Part shown: in pieces, positions 55,923 through 63,874 of the stretch
How positions within the stretch are numbered: the stretch's first letter is position 1
Layout of the letters: each line of letters opens with the position of its first letter
Origin: Cyclobacteriaceae bacterium
Lineage (GTDB): Bacteria; Bacteroidota; Bacteroidia; Cytophagales; Cyclobacteriaceae
Direction: 5' to 3'
Assembly: GCA_028278225.1 (NCBI GenBank)
Contig: JANQEU010000104.1
Coordinates: 124,001-188,000, forward strand
Length of the DNA: 64,000 nucleotides
Made by a program: the position numbers and the translations under genes
The notes under the pieces: generated by a model
The model's database searches: none
Told to the model about the DNA's origin: nothing
What the model saw: only the letters and a program-made list of their open reading frames with translations

Positions 55923-57194
55923 TTAATTAGCACTTAAAACATCCACCAGGTCATAGCACAACTGGTGAATGGCAGGCCGGATGTTCAACTCATAGAGCTG
56001 TCGCTGGTTGCGGCTGGGATAAACGCGGTTTGACAGAAAAATAAACAGCATGTCATTTTCAGGATCTGCCCAGATCAGTGGACCCGTGTAGCCCGTGTGA
56101 CCAAAGCTCCTGTAAGAGGCTGACATGGCTACGTTGCTGGTGGAATCATATTTCAAAAGCGGCTTATCAAACCCCAGCCCTCTCCGGTTATCGTTATTGG
56201 GAAATTGTACCGTTGTGAAAAGATCGATCACATGGGGTGACAGTATGCTGATGGTGTCGTGTTGACCTTCGTTCAGAAAAACACTCCAGACCTTTGCAAG
56301 GTCTTCAGCATTCGAAAACAATCCGGCATTTCCTGAAATACCCCCCATCAGGATGGCCCCTTCATCATGAACGGTCCCGTGGATCTGGTCATTTCTGAAA
56401 AACGTATCCAGCTCCGTGGGCACGATCAGGGAATCCGGGAATCGCTCCAAAGGATTGAACCCGGTCGTTTTACTCCCCACGATGTTGTATACCGAGTCAG
56501 CAAGAAAATCCTGGAAGCTTGAACCGGACAGCTCCTGAACCAGTTCGGGGATCAGGTAAAAGAAAAGTCCGGAATACCTGTACCCGCGGTTGACGTCAAA
56601 GTCCGAGCGCTTGATCTGTTTTTTAATGTACTTGTAGTTCTTACCGGTCAGGTACAAGCCATCCTTAACCTTAATAGGAAAGTTTTCGGACGAATCCTGC
56701 CGGAAGAAACGTTTCTTGTATCCGTCTTCACCGATCATGGCCTGGTAATATGGGATCCACGGTCGCCAGCCCGCCTGATGTGCCAGCGTTTCTCTTATGG
56801 TGGCCTTCCCCCTTTTGTTCATACCAAAACCGGGTATATAATCCGCCACGGTCCGGTCCAGGTCGATCAAACCCTGATCATACAATTTCATCAATAAAAG
56901 CGTCCCTGCCGTAACCTTTGTCACGGAAGCCAGATCGAATATGTGGTGAGTACGAACAGGGCGGATACTGTCATAGGTATGGTAGCCGTAAGATTTGTGA
57001 AGCAGCACGGAATCTTCCCGGTTTACATAGATGACAGCGCCTGGAAATGCTCTTTCCTCAATGGCATACTGAAAAATGGAATCAATTTTTAACAAAATTG
57101 AATCCGAACGACCATTATTTTGCGAAAATGAAAAATATGGACCAATACATAATAAGAAAGTAATCAGTAAGGCTTGATTAGCGGAACCCCTCAT
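55923..57194 (-). CDS. Serine hydrolase, beta-lactamase class C fold
   Basis: 423 residues from the ATG at 57194; the longer frame runs into the divergent serA gene and is not used. A signal peptide (LITFLLCIGPYFSFSQ) precedes the hydrolase domain. The catalytic motif is SVTK with Ser90 and Lys93. The second motif YSG around 207 replaces the classical YxN, and HTG occurs near 368 (FGHTGYTG). Family members include esterases, peptidases and penicillin-binding-like proteins; the substrate cannot be predicted. Only 28 bases separate it from the serB-serA start. Confidence 0.9.
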   Translation of the reverse strand: MRGSANQALLITFLLCIGPYFSFSQNNGRSDSILLKIDSIFQYAIEERAFPGAVIYVNREDSVLLHKSYGYHTYDSIRPVRTHHIFDLASVTKVTAGTLLLMKLYDQGLIDLDRTVADYIPGFGMNKRGKATIRETLAHQAGWRPWIPYYQAMIGEDGYKKRFFRQDSSENFPIKVKDGLYLTGKNYKYIKKQIKRSDFDVNRGYRYSGLFFYLIPELVQELSGSSFQDFLADSVYNIVGSKTTGFNPLERFPDSLIVPTELDTFFRNDQIHGTVHDEGAILMGGISGNAGLFSNAEDLAKVWSVFLNEGQHDTISILSPHVIDLFTTVQFPNNDNRRGLGFDKPLLKYDSTSNVAMSASYRSFGHTGYTGPLIWADPENDMLFIFLSNRVYPSRNQRQLYELNIRPAIHQLCYDLVDVLSAN

Positions 57195-57222
57195 TAGTTT
57201 TGCGCTTTGTTTGCTCGAACCT

Positions 57223-59115
57223 ATGCAAAATTCAAAACATTTCATCATAGATTTTGACTCAACTTTTACGAAAGTGGAGGCCCTGGATGTGCTCGGCGAA
57301 ATCGCTCTGGCGGGACAATCCGACAAAGAAAAGTCACTGCTTCGCATAAAGGAAGTAACTGATAAGGGCATGGAGGGAAAATTGTCATTCAGGGAGTCCC
57401 TGGACGAAAGACTGGCGATTCTGAAAGCCAATAAGAGCCACATCCCAAAGCTCATAGAAAAGCTCAGGGAGGAAGTTTCGGAATCCTTCGTCAGAAACAA
57501 AGAATTCATCAGGAAATACGCCGAACAATTTTACGTGCTTTCCAATGGCTTTAAGGATTTTATAGTTCCGATAGTAGCCGATTTCGGGATCCGGCCGGAA
57601 AATGTTTTTGCCAATGATTTTATATATGATGAGGCTGATAACATTGTTGGTTATAATAAGGACAACATCCTTTCATCGAATAATGGAAAACCAAAACAGA
57701 TCGAGGAGCTAAAACTTGAAGGCGAAGTTCACGTATTGGGTGATGGCTTCACTGATTACGAGATCAAGAAAGCGGGTCTCGCTAAAAAGTTCTATGCATT
57801 TACAGAAAATGTAAAACGACAAAGCGTGGTAAAAAATGCCGATCACGAAGCACCGAACCTTGATGAGATCCTGTATCGTCACAAAATGGACCGGGCACTC
57901 TCCTACCCCAAGAACAGAATAAAAGTCCTGCTCCTGGAAAATATCCATGAGCATGGCATTGAAAAACTTCGAAAGGAAGGCTACCGGGTGGAGGTCTATC
58001 CGGCGGGCATGGGTGAAGATGAGTTGACAGAGAAGATCAGGGACGTCTCCATCCTTGGTATCCGGTCGAAAACGCAGGTCACAAAAAAAGTACTTGACAA
58101 TGCCACCAGGCTGCATTGCATCGGAGCTTTTTGCATTGGTACTAACCAGATAGACCTGGAGGCATGCCAAAAGAAGGGAATAGTCGTTTTCAATGCTCCG
58201 TACAGCAACACCAGGTCAGTGGTAGAAATGGCCATAGCGGAGATTATCCTGCTGATGAGAAATCTCCCCGATCGTATCCGGAAAATGCATGAAGGCGTCT
58301 GGGATAAATCCGCTACTAACAGTTTTGAGATCAGGGGGAAAACCCTTGGGATCCTTGGCTATGGAAACATTGGCTCACAATTGTCGGTACTGGCCGAAAC
58401 TTTGGGCCTCAACGTCATCTACTATGACCTTGAGGAAAAGCTCGCGCTCGGAAATGCGCGAAGATGCACATCACTTGATGAGATGCTGGCGGAGGCCGAC
58501 ATTATCACACTGCATGTTGACGGCCGGCCTGAAAACGAAAACCTGATCGGAGAAAAGCAGTTTGCAAAAATGAAGGAGGGTGTGATCTTTCTCAACCTGA
58601 GCCGCGGGCAGGTTGTAGATCTGTACGCCCTGAGAAAAGCAATGGATTCGGGAAAGGTACGCGGTACGGGGATAGACGTCTTTCCTTCAGAACCCATGAG
58701 TAACGACGATGAGTTCGTTTCCGAATTGAGGGGCTTACCCAATACGATTCTTACCCCCCATATAGGTGGCAGCACACTGGAAGCTCAGAAGAACATTGCG
58801 GATTTTGTGCCGTCCAGGATGATGGCCTATATAAATACCGGCTCCACAACAGGCAGTGTAAACTTCCCCAACCTTGTCCTTCCCACACTGAAAGATGCCC
58901 ACAGGTTTATCCATATACACAAAAATGAACCTGGAATCCTGGCTCATATCAACCACATACTTGCAGATCACAACATGAATATTAGCGGCCAATACTTAAA
59001 AACAAATGAAGAGGTCGGGTATGTGATCACCGATGTTGACCGGAATTACGACGAGGAAGTAATCAAAGAATTGAAAAAAATTAAATCCACAATTCGATTT
59101 AGGGTATTATATTAG
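57223..59115 (+). CDS. serA: Fused phosphoserine phosphatase-like / D-3-phosphoglycerate dehydrogenase
   Basis: About 630 residues from the ATG at 57223 (a TTG at 57211 also lies in frame). Residues 1-230 are a HAD phosphatase of SerB type: IIDFDSTFTKVEALD with Asp10 and Asp12, VLSNG with Ser107, GDGFTD at about 173-178. Residues about 231-545 are a D-2-hydroxyacid dehydrogenase: RSKTQVTKKVLD, GKTLGILGYGNIGSQL (NAD-binding), LSRGQVVD, TPHIGGST with the catalytic His. The end (about 550-630) is an ACT-type regulatory domain (EPGILAHINHILADHNMNIS). The first and last steps of serine synthesis are therefore in one chain, so flux may be channelled. serC lies 0.7 kb on. Confidence 0.93.
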   Translation: MQNSKHFIIDFDSTFTKVEALDVLGEIALAGQSDKEKSLLRIKEVTDKGMEGKLSFRESLDERLAILKANKSHIPKLIEKLREEVSESFVRNKEFIRKYAEQFYVLSNGFKDFIVPIVADFGIRPENVFANDFIYDEADNIVGYNKDNILSSNNGKPKQIEELKLEGEVHVLGDGFTDYEIKKAGLAKKFYAFTENVKRQSVVKNADHEAPNLDEILYRHKMDRALSYPKNRIKVLLLENIHEHGIEKLRKEGYRVEVYPAGMGEDELTEKIRDVSILGIRSKTQVTKKVLDNATRLHCIGAFCIGTNQIDLEACQKKGIVVFNAPYSNTRSVVEMAIAEIILLMRNLPDRIRKMHEGVWDKSATNSFEIRGKTLGILGYGNIGSQLSVLAETLGLNVIYYDLEEKLALGNARRCTSLDEMLAEADIITLHVDGRPENENLIGEKQFAKMKEGVIFLNLSRGQVVDLYALRKAMDSGKVRGTGIDVFPSEPMSNDDEFVSELRGLPNTILTPHIGGSTLEAQKNIADFVPSRMMAYINTGSTTGSVNFPNLVLPTLKDAHRFIHIHKNEPGILAHINHILADHNMNISGQYLKTNEEVGYVITDVDRNYDEEVIKELKKIKSTIRFRVLY

Positions 59116-59179
59116 TGATTAGTTTTACCAAAACAACTACAATGTTTACTCTCTATCGGAGACTAAACTGAAGAATTAC

Positions 59180-59563
59180 ATGCCTCCACTACATTGGAAA
59201 GTATTAGATAATTTGAATCAGTTTGACGAGGTGTTGGAAAACTCGAGGGTTAAACCTGTGCTCGTTTTCAAACACAGACCGACTTCTCCCGAAAGCATCA
59301 CAATCAAGAAACGACTGGAAGATGAATGGAACATCGATAGCGATCAGTTAGATCTTTACATTATCGATGATGCCAAAAATCATGATATCGCTGAAAAAAT
59401 AACCGACTCATCCGGTGTCGAGCACGAATTCCCGCAGGTATTGCTTTATGCCGATGGCGTTACGATGTATGATGAATCCCACGACATGATCCACGTCAAA
59501 AAGATCAAGATTGCCCTGAAGATCATCAATCGTACCTTCAAGTGGATGGAATCCAGGGCATAA
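59180..59563 (+). CDS. YtxJ-like (DUF2847) protein without the redox cysteine
   Basis: 127-residue thioredoxin-fold protein of the family named YtxJ (bacillithiol-system monothiol). The fold shows VLVFKHRPTSPES, LYIIDDAKNHDIAEKI, and FPQVLLYADGVTMYDESHDMI with the conserved PQxxxxxxG and SH. In the family the first motif is FKHSxxCxxS with one active cysteine; here position 36 is Ser (HRPTS) and no cysteine is present anywhere in the protein. It is therefore unlikely to do thiol exchange. It starts 64 bases after serB-serA. Confidence 0.75.
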   Translation: MPPLHWKVLDNLNQFDEVLENSRVKPVLVFKHRPTSPESITIKKRLEDEWNIDSDQLDLYIIDDAKNHDIAEKITDSSGVEHEFPQVLLYADGVTMYDESHDMIHVKKIKIALKIINRTFKWMESRA

Positions 59564-59594
59564 AAAAAGCTTCTCCCGATGAACCGGGAAAAGC
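59562..59594 (-). terminator. Rho-independent terminator on the minus strand
   Basis: Minus-strand reading: GCTTTTCCCG (59594-59585), loop GTTCAT, CGGGAGAAGC (59578-59569), then seven T (59568-59562). One mismatch in a 10-bp stem. No protein gene on that strand needs it; it fits the 3' end of the putative RNA 59772-59562. The A-tract overlaps the stop of the plus-strand YtxJ-like gene. Confidence 0.72.
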
Positions 59595-59772
59595 CGTCAT
59601 ACCTCAGACTATATTTTCAAAACCTCTTAATTCCTAAGATTTAGGCCGATCGACACACCGCAACTATCCACTGTTATCCCTAAGTCAGGGTCCCGGAAAT
59701 TTATTCCGGAATGTGGTCCAGTTTTGACTGCCACTAACCTGGTTTTTTAAGTCCTGTTAGATTTTATAAGAT
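59562..59772 (-). ncRNA. Candidate structured non-coding RNA, about 210 nt (6S-like?)
   Basis: The 262-base gap between the YtxJ-like gene and serC has no reading frame but carries a complete transcription unit on the minus strand: a consensus-like promoter ending at 59778, predicted start near 59772, and a strong terminator at 59562-59594. Between them are several hairpins: GTGGCAGTCAAAACTGGACCAC (arms GTGG/CCAC and CAGT/ACTG), CCGGAA-TAAAT-TTCCGG, CCCT-GACTT-AGGG and CCTAA-ATC-TTAGG. A long-range pairing of GGACTT..AAAACC with GGTTTT..AGTCT could close the molecule. Size and rod-like folding fit 6S RNA, but I cannot confirm a family. The alternative is a plus-strand serC leader. Confidence 0.5.
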
Positions 59773-59777
59773 AGAAT

Positions 59778-59808
59778 CTAAGGTACTATCCTAAATTTAC
59801 CACCCAAA
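59778..59808 (-). promoter_or_regulatory. Candidate promoter of the minus-strand RNA
   Basis: On the minus strand TTTG (59808-59805), 19 bases, then TACCTTAG (59785-59778), one mismatch from TAnnTTTG. There is no minus-strand protein gene after it, so it points to an RNA product. Confidence 0.55.
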
Positions 59809-59825
59809 ATATCAATCACAAAATA

Positions 59826-60905
59826 ATGCCGCAGAAACTGTATTTCACGCCAGGTCCCTCGCAGGTTTTTTATACGGTTCCCTTCCATCTGCAAAATGCT
59901 CTGAAACGGGACATTTGCTCCATATCCCATCGAAGCAAGACATTTATGAGTTTGTTTCGTGAAACACGCGAATTGATCTCCGAATTGTTGAATTTACCGG
60001 GGCATTATGAGGTATTTTTCACCGGTTCAGCTACTGAAATATGGGAGAGAATTTTGCAGAATCTTGTATCCCAAAGCTCGCATCACTTTGTGAATGGTTC
60101 TTTTTCGAACAGGTTCTATGATTTCGCACAGGAACTCAAAATGTCACCTTCCAGATCCGAAGGCAAAGCCGGTTTTGAATTCATTGACTGGTCAGTGCCG
60201 CCGGAAGCGGAACTGATCTCGGTCACGATGAACGAAACCAGCACGGGGTATGCTTTTGATCATGCCCGGCTCGAAAACCTCCGAACCGGGAATGAGGATG
60301 CATTGATCAGTGCCGATGTGGTAAGTGTGGCTCCTTCGGTAGCAATCGACTTTAAACTGGTAGATACGGCATATTTCTCAGTTCAGAAGTGTTTTGGCCT
60401 GCCTGCCGGCCTGGGCATCTGGATCGTGAACGACAGGGCCATCGACAAAGCAAATCGGAAAATTGCAAATGGGGAAAGCACCGGGAGTTACCATTCCCTG
60501 AAGTCACTGAAAAAATACGGTGATAAGAATCAAACACCCGAAACACCTAATGTGCTGAGTATTTACCTTTTGAACCACGTGATCAAAGACATGCTGAAGA
60601 GGGGGATAAAAACCATCCGGAACGAAACGATCTACAAATCAACGTTACTATACGACTTGTTTGAAGAGATCCCGATACTAAACCCATATATCAAAACGAA
60701 AGAGAATCAGTCCAAAACGGTTTGCGTCTCGGAAATCCGCTCGGATCAGGACAGACTATTGGAACATCTGAACGAACGGGGCATAATAATAGGTAAAGGC
60801 TATGGCCCTTATAAAGACACCCAAATCAGGATTGCCAACTTTCCCACTCATTCAAAAGAGCAAATCGAAATGCTCGTGGATACCATCCGGGAATTTCATT
60901 CTTAA
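59826..60905 (+). CDS. serC: Phosphoserine aminotransferase-like class V aminotransferase
   Basis: 359-residue PLP enzyme of fold type I, class V. The start YFTPGPSQVFYTV and the phrase ISHRSKTFMSLFRET are typical for SerC-like enzymes; the PLP lysine is in YFSVQKCFGLPAGLGIW. MNETSTGYAFD holds the Thr near the ring. It converts 3-phosphohydroxypyruvate to phosphoserine, the middle step of serine synthesis, and sits beside the serA-serB fusion, so all three steps are encoded here. The sequence diverges from the classical SerC, so another transamination cannot be excluded. Confidence 0.82.
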   Translation: MPQKLYFTPGPSQVFYTVPFHLQNALKRDICSISHRSKTFMSLFRETRELISELLNLPGHYEVFFTGSATEIWERILQNLVSQSSHHFVNGSFSNRFYDFAQELKMSPSRSEGKAGFEFIDWSVPPEAELISVTMNETSTGYAFDHARLENLRTGNEDALISADVVSVAPSVAIDFKLVDTAYFSVQKCFGLPAGLGIWIVNDRAIDKANRKIANGESTGSYHSLKSLKKYGDKNQTPETPNVLSIYLLNHVIKDMLKRGIKTIRNETIYKSTLLYDLFEEIPILNPYIKTKENQSKTVCVSEIRSDQDRLLEHLNERGIIIGKGYGPYKDTQIRIANFPTHSKEQIEMLVDTIREFHS

Positions 60906-60990
60906 TTGACGCAGGACCCGTAGCAGAACTTTTTACAGACCAGGTCAAACTTTCATGGGTGATAAAGAATTTATAAATTGGAGGAGTCAT

Positions 60991-60998
60991 TAACTTTG
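60991..60998 (+). promoter_or_regulatory. Candidate uspA promoter -7 box
   Basis: TAACTTTG matches TAnnTTTG and lies 18 bases before the ATG at 61016. A TTT-rich sequence lies near the -33 position but without a clear TTTG. Confidence 0.4.
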
Positions 60999-61015
60999 GC
61001 CACTAGAATCGAAAA

Positions 61016-61936
61016 ATGTATAAATTCAATAATATACTGGTTGGATTGGATCAGTCCTCCATGGATTATGATCTTATTGAAGCTGCCTGTACCGTATGTC
61101 AGCTTTCGGGATCACAAAAGATCTACTTTATGAATATCATCAGGGATTTTCACATCCCGGATGACGTTAAAAAGGAATTTCCCGATATCGTGGACAAAGC
61201 GCTGGAACAGCGTATGGTGGAAATCAAGGAGCTTGTAAATAATAATTTCTCCTGCCCTGGGGTAGAAGTGGATTATGTAATAAAACAAGGCCAACCTACA
61301 AAGGAAGTCATGAAGTTCTCGGAGAAAGAACAGATTGATCTGATCGTTTTGGGGAGAAAGAATGAAAGGAAAGGTGGAGGAACCGTGATAAACCGGGTGG
61401 CCCGCCGCGCCGGTTGCTCCATAGCAGTTGTCCCCAAGGGAATCAAGTTCAGCATCGATAAAATGCTGGTACCTATTGATTACTCCAATTATTCGAAACT
61501 GGCAATAGAAAAAGCCATAGAGCTATCCATATCCTCAAAAAAAGAAACCCAGATTATCACGCAGAATGTGTATCAGGTGCCATCAGGATATCATTATACC
61601 GGAAAATCCTTCGATGAGTTTGCGGAAATAATGAGACGAAACTCTCAGAAAGATTATCAATCATTCATACGTACTGTGGACTTGAATGGTGTGGAAATCG
61701 AAACCACCTACACACTGGACAAAGAGGAAGATGTCATCGGTGACATTTACAAGCAGGCCGGTCGTAAAGAAGCAAGTATCATAATTATCGGAGCGAAAGG
61801 CCGTACAGCCACCACTGCCCTGTTCATTGGTAGTAAAGCCGAAAAACTAATTCATATGGACTCGGACATACCGATCATGGTTATTCGTCCAAAAGGGAAA
61901 ACCGCCGGCTTCAGGGAATATATTCAGGAGCTCTGA
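61016..61936 (+). CDS. Tandem universal stress protein
   Basis: 306 residues with two UspA domains, about 1-145 and 148-300. Domain 1 has NILVGLDQSSMDYDLIEAAC and VLGRKNERKGGGTVINRVARRAG, domain 2 has KMLVPIDYSNYSKLAIEKAI and IIGAKGRTATTALFIGSKAEKLI (the GxxG...GS ATP-binding loop). Such proteins bind ATP and are produced in stasis or energy stress. Ends one base before the stop of the convergent MarR gene. Confidence 0.93.
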   Translation: MYKFNNILVGLDQSSMDYDLIEAACTVCQLSGSQKIYFMNIIRDFHIPDDVKKEFPDIVDKALEQRMVEIKELVNNNFSCPGVEVDYVIKQGQPTKEVMKFSEKEQIDLIVLGRKNERKGGGTVINRVARRAGCSIAVVPKGIKFSIDKMLVPIDYSNYSKLAIEKAIELSISSKKETQIITQNVYQVPSGYHYTGKSFDEFAEIMRRNSQKDYQSFIRTVDLNGVEIETTYTLDKEEDVIGDIYKQAGRKEASIIIIGAKGRTATTALFIGSKAEKLIHMDSDIPIMVIRPKGKTAGFREYIQEL

Positions 61937-61937
61937 T

Positions 61938-62390
61938 TTAACTGCGCATCTTATCCAGCAGGCGGTTCAGCTGTCGGCATTCTTCTTCATTCAAGGTCTG
62001 ATTCCTGGTTTGCCATTCGTCCATTTCCCTGTCAAGCCTGGCCAGTAACTCCATCCCTTTCTCGGATATAAACACATCTACTGCCCTCCGGTCGTCAGGG
62101 CATTGTTTTCGGATGACCAGTTTTTTATCCTCCAGTTTATCAACGATTCTTGATGCATTTGAGCTTTTGTCCAGCATCCTGTCTATCAGCAAGTTGACGG
62201 TAGATGCATTGGGATACTGACCCCGGAGTATTCTTAAAATGTTAAACTGCGGCACAGACAATCCGTGCTTTTTGAACATCGGCGACTGCTTATGATAGAA
62301 GTAATTACTGGTATAGATCAGGTTGATCATTGATTTGCTAAACTCATCCTTGAAATGTTTCTGCTTGATGTCTTCGTGAAGATTTCCCAT
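61938..62390 (-). CDS. MarR family transcriptional regulator
   Basis: About 150 residues from the ATG at 62390 (in-frame ATG at 62402 also possible). Winged helix-turn-helix: LSVPQFNILRILRGQYPNAS, then TVNLLIDRMLDKSSNASRIVDKLEDKKLV, and the wing with CPDDRRAVDVFISEKGMELL. The D-R-R in the wing is the MarR signature. Ligand unknown. A perfect palindrome sits 14 bases before the start, so autoregulation is likely. Confidence 0.94.
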   Translation of the reverse strand: MGNLHEDIKQKHFKDEFSKSMINLIYTSNYFYHKQSPMFKKHGLSVPQFNILRILRGQYPNASTVNLLIDRMLDKSSNASRIVDKLEDKKLVIRKQCPDDRRAVDVFISEKGMELLARLDREMDEWQTRNQTLNEEECRQLNRLLDKMRS

Positions 62391-62403
62391 TATTTTATAC
62401 AAC

Positions 62404-62416
62404 TACATTTAATGTA
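62404..62416. promoter_or_regulatory. Palindromic operator candidate in front of marR
   Basis: TACATTTAATGTA is a perfect 13-base palindrome (six-base arms, one central base) 14 bases upstream of the ATG at 62390. Size and position suit autorepression by a MarR dimer, although MarR sites are usually a little longer. Confidence 0.5.
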
Positions 62417-62551
62417 ACGACAATTAAATAAGTAGAGTTTCTTTCAATGAAAATCGCTGATTGCTGTTCAAACAGAATTCCGGGAAATTGTGAATCCGGC
62501 AAAATGGGACGGAACCTGGTGAGAGCATGAACAGTATGTCACACACGTTCC

Positions 62552-62812
62552 CCTAAAGCGGAAATGTACAATTTATCGTCACAAATAAGAGCTGACGATT
62601 CCATCGCGCTAAATATCTCTGAAGGCTCTGTTGATCAATCTTTGCCGGAATTTAGAAGGTTCATGGGTTATTCAATTCGGCCACTTGCTGATGTAGTCAG
62701 GTGGAATAATCCGGAAGGCCGAAATTCCCTTTTCAGACTTCTAATTTCAGACTTCAGACCTCCAACTAGAACCCGCCAGACCATGATCGTGCATTTTTTT
62801 CTATCACATTAA
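62552..62812 (+). pseudogene. Broken four-helix-bundle (S23 / rRNA-intervening-sequence) protein
   Basis: The frame reads PKAEMYNLSSQIRADDSIAL (20 residues from 62552), then NISEGSVDQSLPEFRRFMGYSI and RPLADVV. This is the conserved second half of the S23/avd-like four-helix-bundle family (PKEExYxLxxQIRRAxxSIxxNIAEG...EFxRFLxxAxGSxxE). The first helix and a proper start are missing: an upstream stop is 36 bases before, and the C-terminus (about from residue 45) departs into unrelated sequence. A local start ATG at 62564 exists but the product would not fold as the family does. Confidence 0.7.
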
Positions 62813-62859
62813 ACTATTTCCTTATAAATTGATCTAAGGGTAAACCCGCCTGAAAAATT

Positions 62860-63399
62860 TTGGAAGATAGTTTTATTATCGAGAAAATAAAGAATCCCGA
62901 AACTGTGGATTACGGGTTCAACTTATTGACTCGTGAATACAGCGAACGGATTTACTGGCATGTGCGAAAGATGGTAATTGATCATGAAGATGCGAATGAC
63001 CTTGTACAGGACATATTTATCAAGATCTGGAAAAACCTGTCAAGCTTCAGGGAGGATGCCAGGCTGTTTACATGGATTTACAGGATTGCGACAAATGAAA
63101 CCCTGAATTTTCTGCAGAAGAAAAAGAGAAAGCTGTTTCTCCCGATCAATGATGTGGGTCAGGAACTGACCGGCAAACTGGATGAAGGCGTGCTGATAGA
63201 CGGAGATTACATAGAGATGAAATTGCAGAAAGCGCTCCTCACACTGCCGGATAAACAGAGATTGGTTTTCAACATGAAATATTTTGAAAACCTGAAGTTT
63301 GAAGAAATTGCTGAAATAACGAAGACTTCGGTCGGCGCTTTAAAAGCAAACTACCATCATGCCGTAAAAAAAATTGAAGATTTTTTAAATACTGATTAA
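62860..63399 (+). CDS. ECF-type RNA polymerase sigma factor
   Basis: 179 residues. Sigma region 2 is at about 25-90 (HEDANDLVQDIFIKIWKNLSSFREDARLFTWIYRIATNETLNFL) and region 4 at about 120-175 (LPDKQRLVFNMKYFENLKFEEIAEITKTSVGALKANYHHAVKKI). The only in-frame start near the conserved start is a TTG at 62860; the first in-frame ATG would remove most of region 2. It begins a three-gene operon with a membrane regulator and a probable sensor. Confidence 0.93.
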   Translation: MEDSFIIEKIKNPETVDYGFNLLTREYSERIYWHVRKMVIDHEDANDLVQDIFIKIWKNLSSFREDARLFTWIYRIATNETLNFLQKKKRKLFLPINDVGQELTGKLDEGVLIDGDYIEMKLQKALLTLPDKQRLVFNMKYFENLKFEEIAEITKTSVGALKANYHHAVKKIEDFLNTD

Positions 63400-63430
63400 A
63401 CCTTTCAATGCAAAAACAATCTAAAGGTCG

Positions 63431-63874
63431 ATGGACAAGATAAAATTAGACGATATTGCTAAGAACACTCCATTCAAAGTTCCTGACAATTACTTTGAAC
63501 AGCTCTCCGCTGATATACTGGAGAGAAAGTCAGGGCTTAATCAAAAGAGCGCCTGGGTGTGGACCCCGGCGATGAAGCTGGCGCTTGCCAGTACGTTTGT
63601 ACTGATGATCACACTCACTATCGTCCTTAGAATTAACTTTAACAGTCCGGATAAGTTCGATGAATTCCTGGCAGACGTATCTACAGAAGATATTGTCGCC
63701 TACCTGGCTTCTTCGGACCTTAATGAATTCGAGTTATTGGAAGCTATTGACGACGAGACAATGCTGGATTTCGAAATTGAGGATGATTTTATGCAAGATC
63801 TTGAAATAGATGACGAGAGTCTTGATGATATTTTTCAGGACTATGGTATAACAGATGAATTACTGGAGATATGA
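63431..63874 (+). CDS. Probable anti-sigma / membrane regulator
   Basis: 147 residues. Cytoplasmic N-terminus (MDKIKLDDIAKNTPFKVPDNYFEQLSADILER), one membrane helix (LALASTFVLMITLTIVL), and a periplasmic, very acidic C-terminus (LLEAIDDETMLDFEIEDDFMQDLEID). The order sigma - single-pass regulator - exported sensor, with the VPDNYFE start, is a common Bacteroidetes arrangement. It likely binds the sigma factor at the membrane; there is no classical zinc-finger motif. It overlaps the next gene by 4 bases (ATGA). Confidence 0.75.
   Translation: MDKIKLDDIAKNTPFKVPDNYFEQLSADILERKSGLNQKSAWVWTPAMKLALASTFVLMITLTIVLRINFNSPDKFDEFLADVSTEDIVAYLASSDLNEFELLEAIDDETMLDFEIEDDFMQDLEIDDESLDDIFQDYGITDELLEI

Noticed and set aside
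57195-57509. N-terminal extension of the serine hydrolase frame (105 codons)
   Set aside because: It lies antisense inside the serB-serA coding region and lacks a signal peptide. The ATG at 57194 gives a clean signal peptide.
59585-59600. tRNA or tmRNA T-loop resemblance (CCCGGTTCATCGGG)
   Set aside because: The arms form a terminator hairpin followed by a T-run; no acceptor stem or CCA is nearby.
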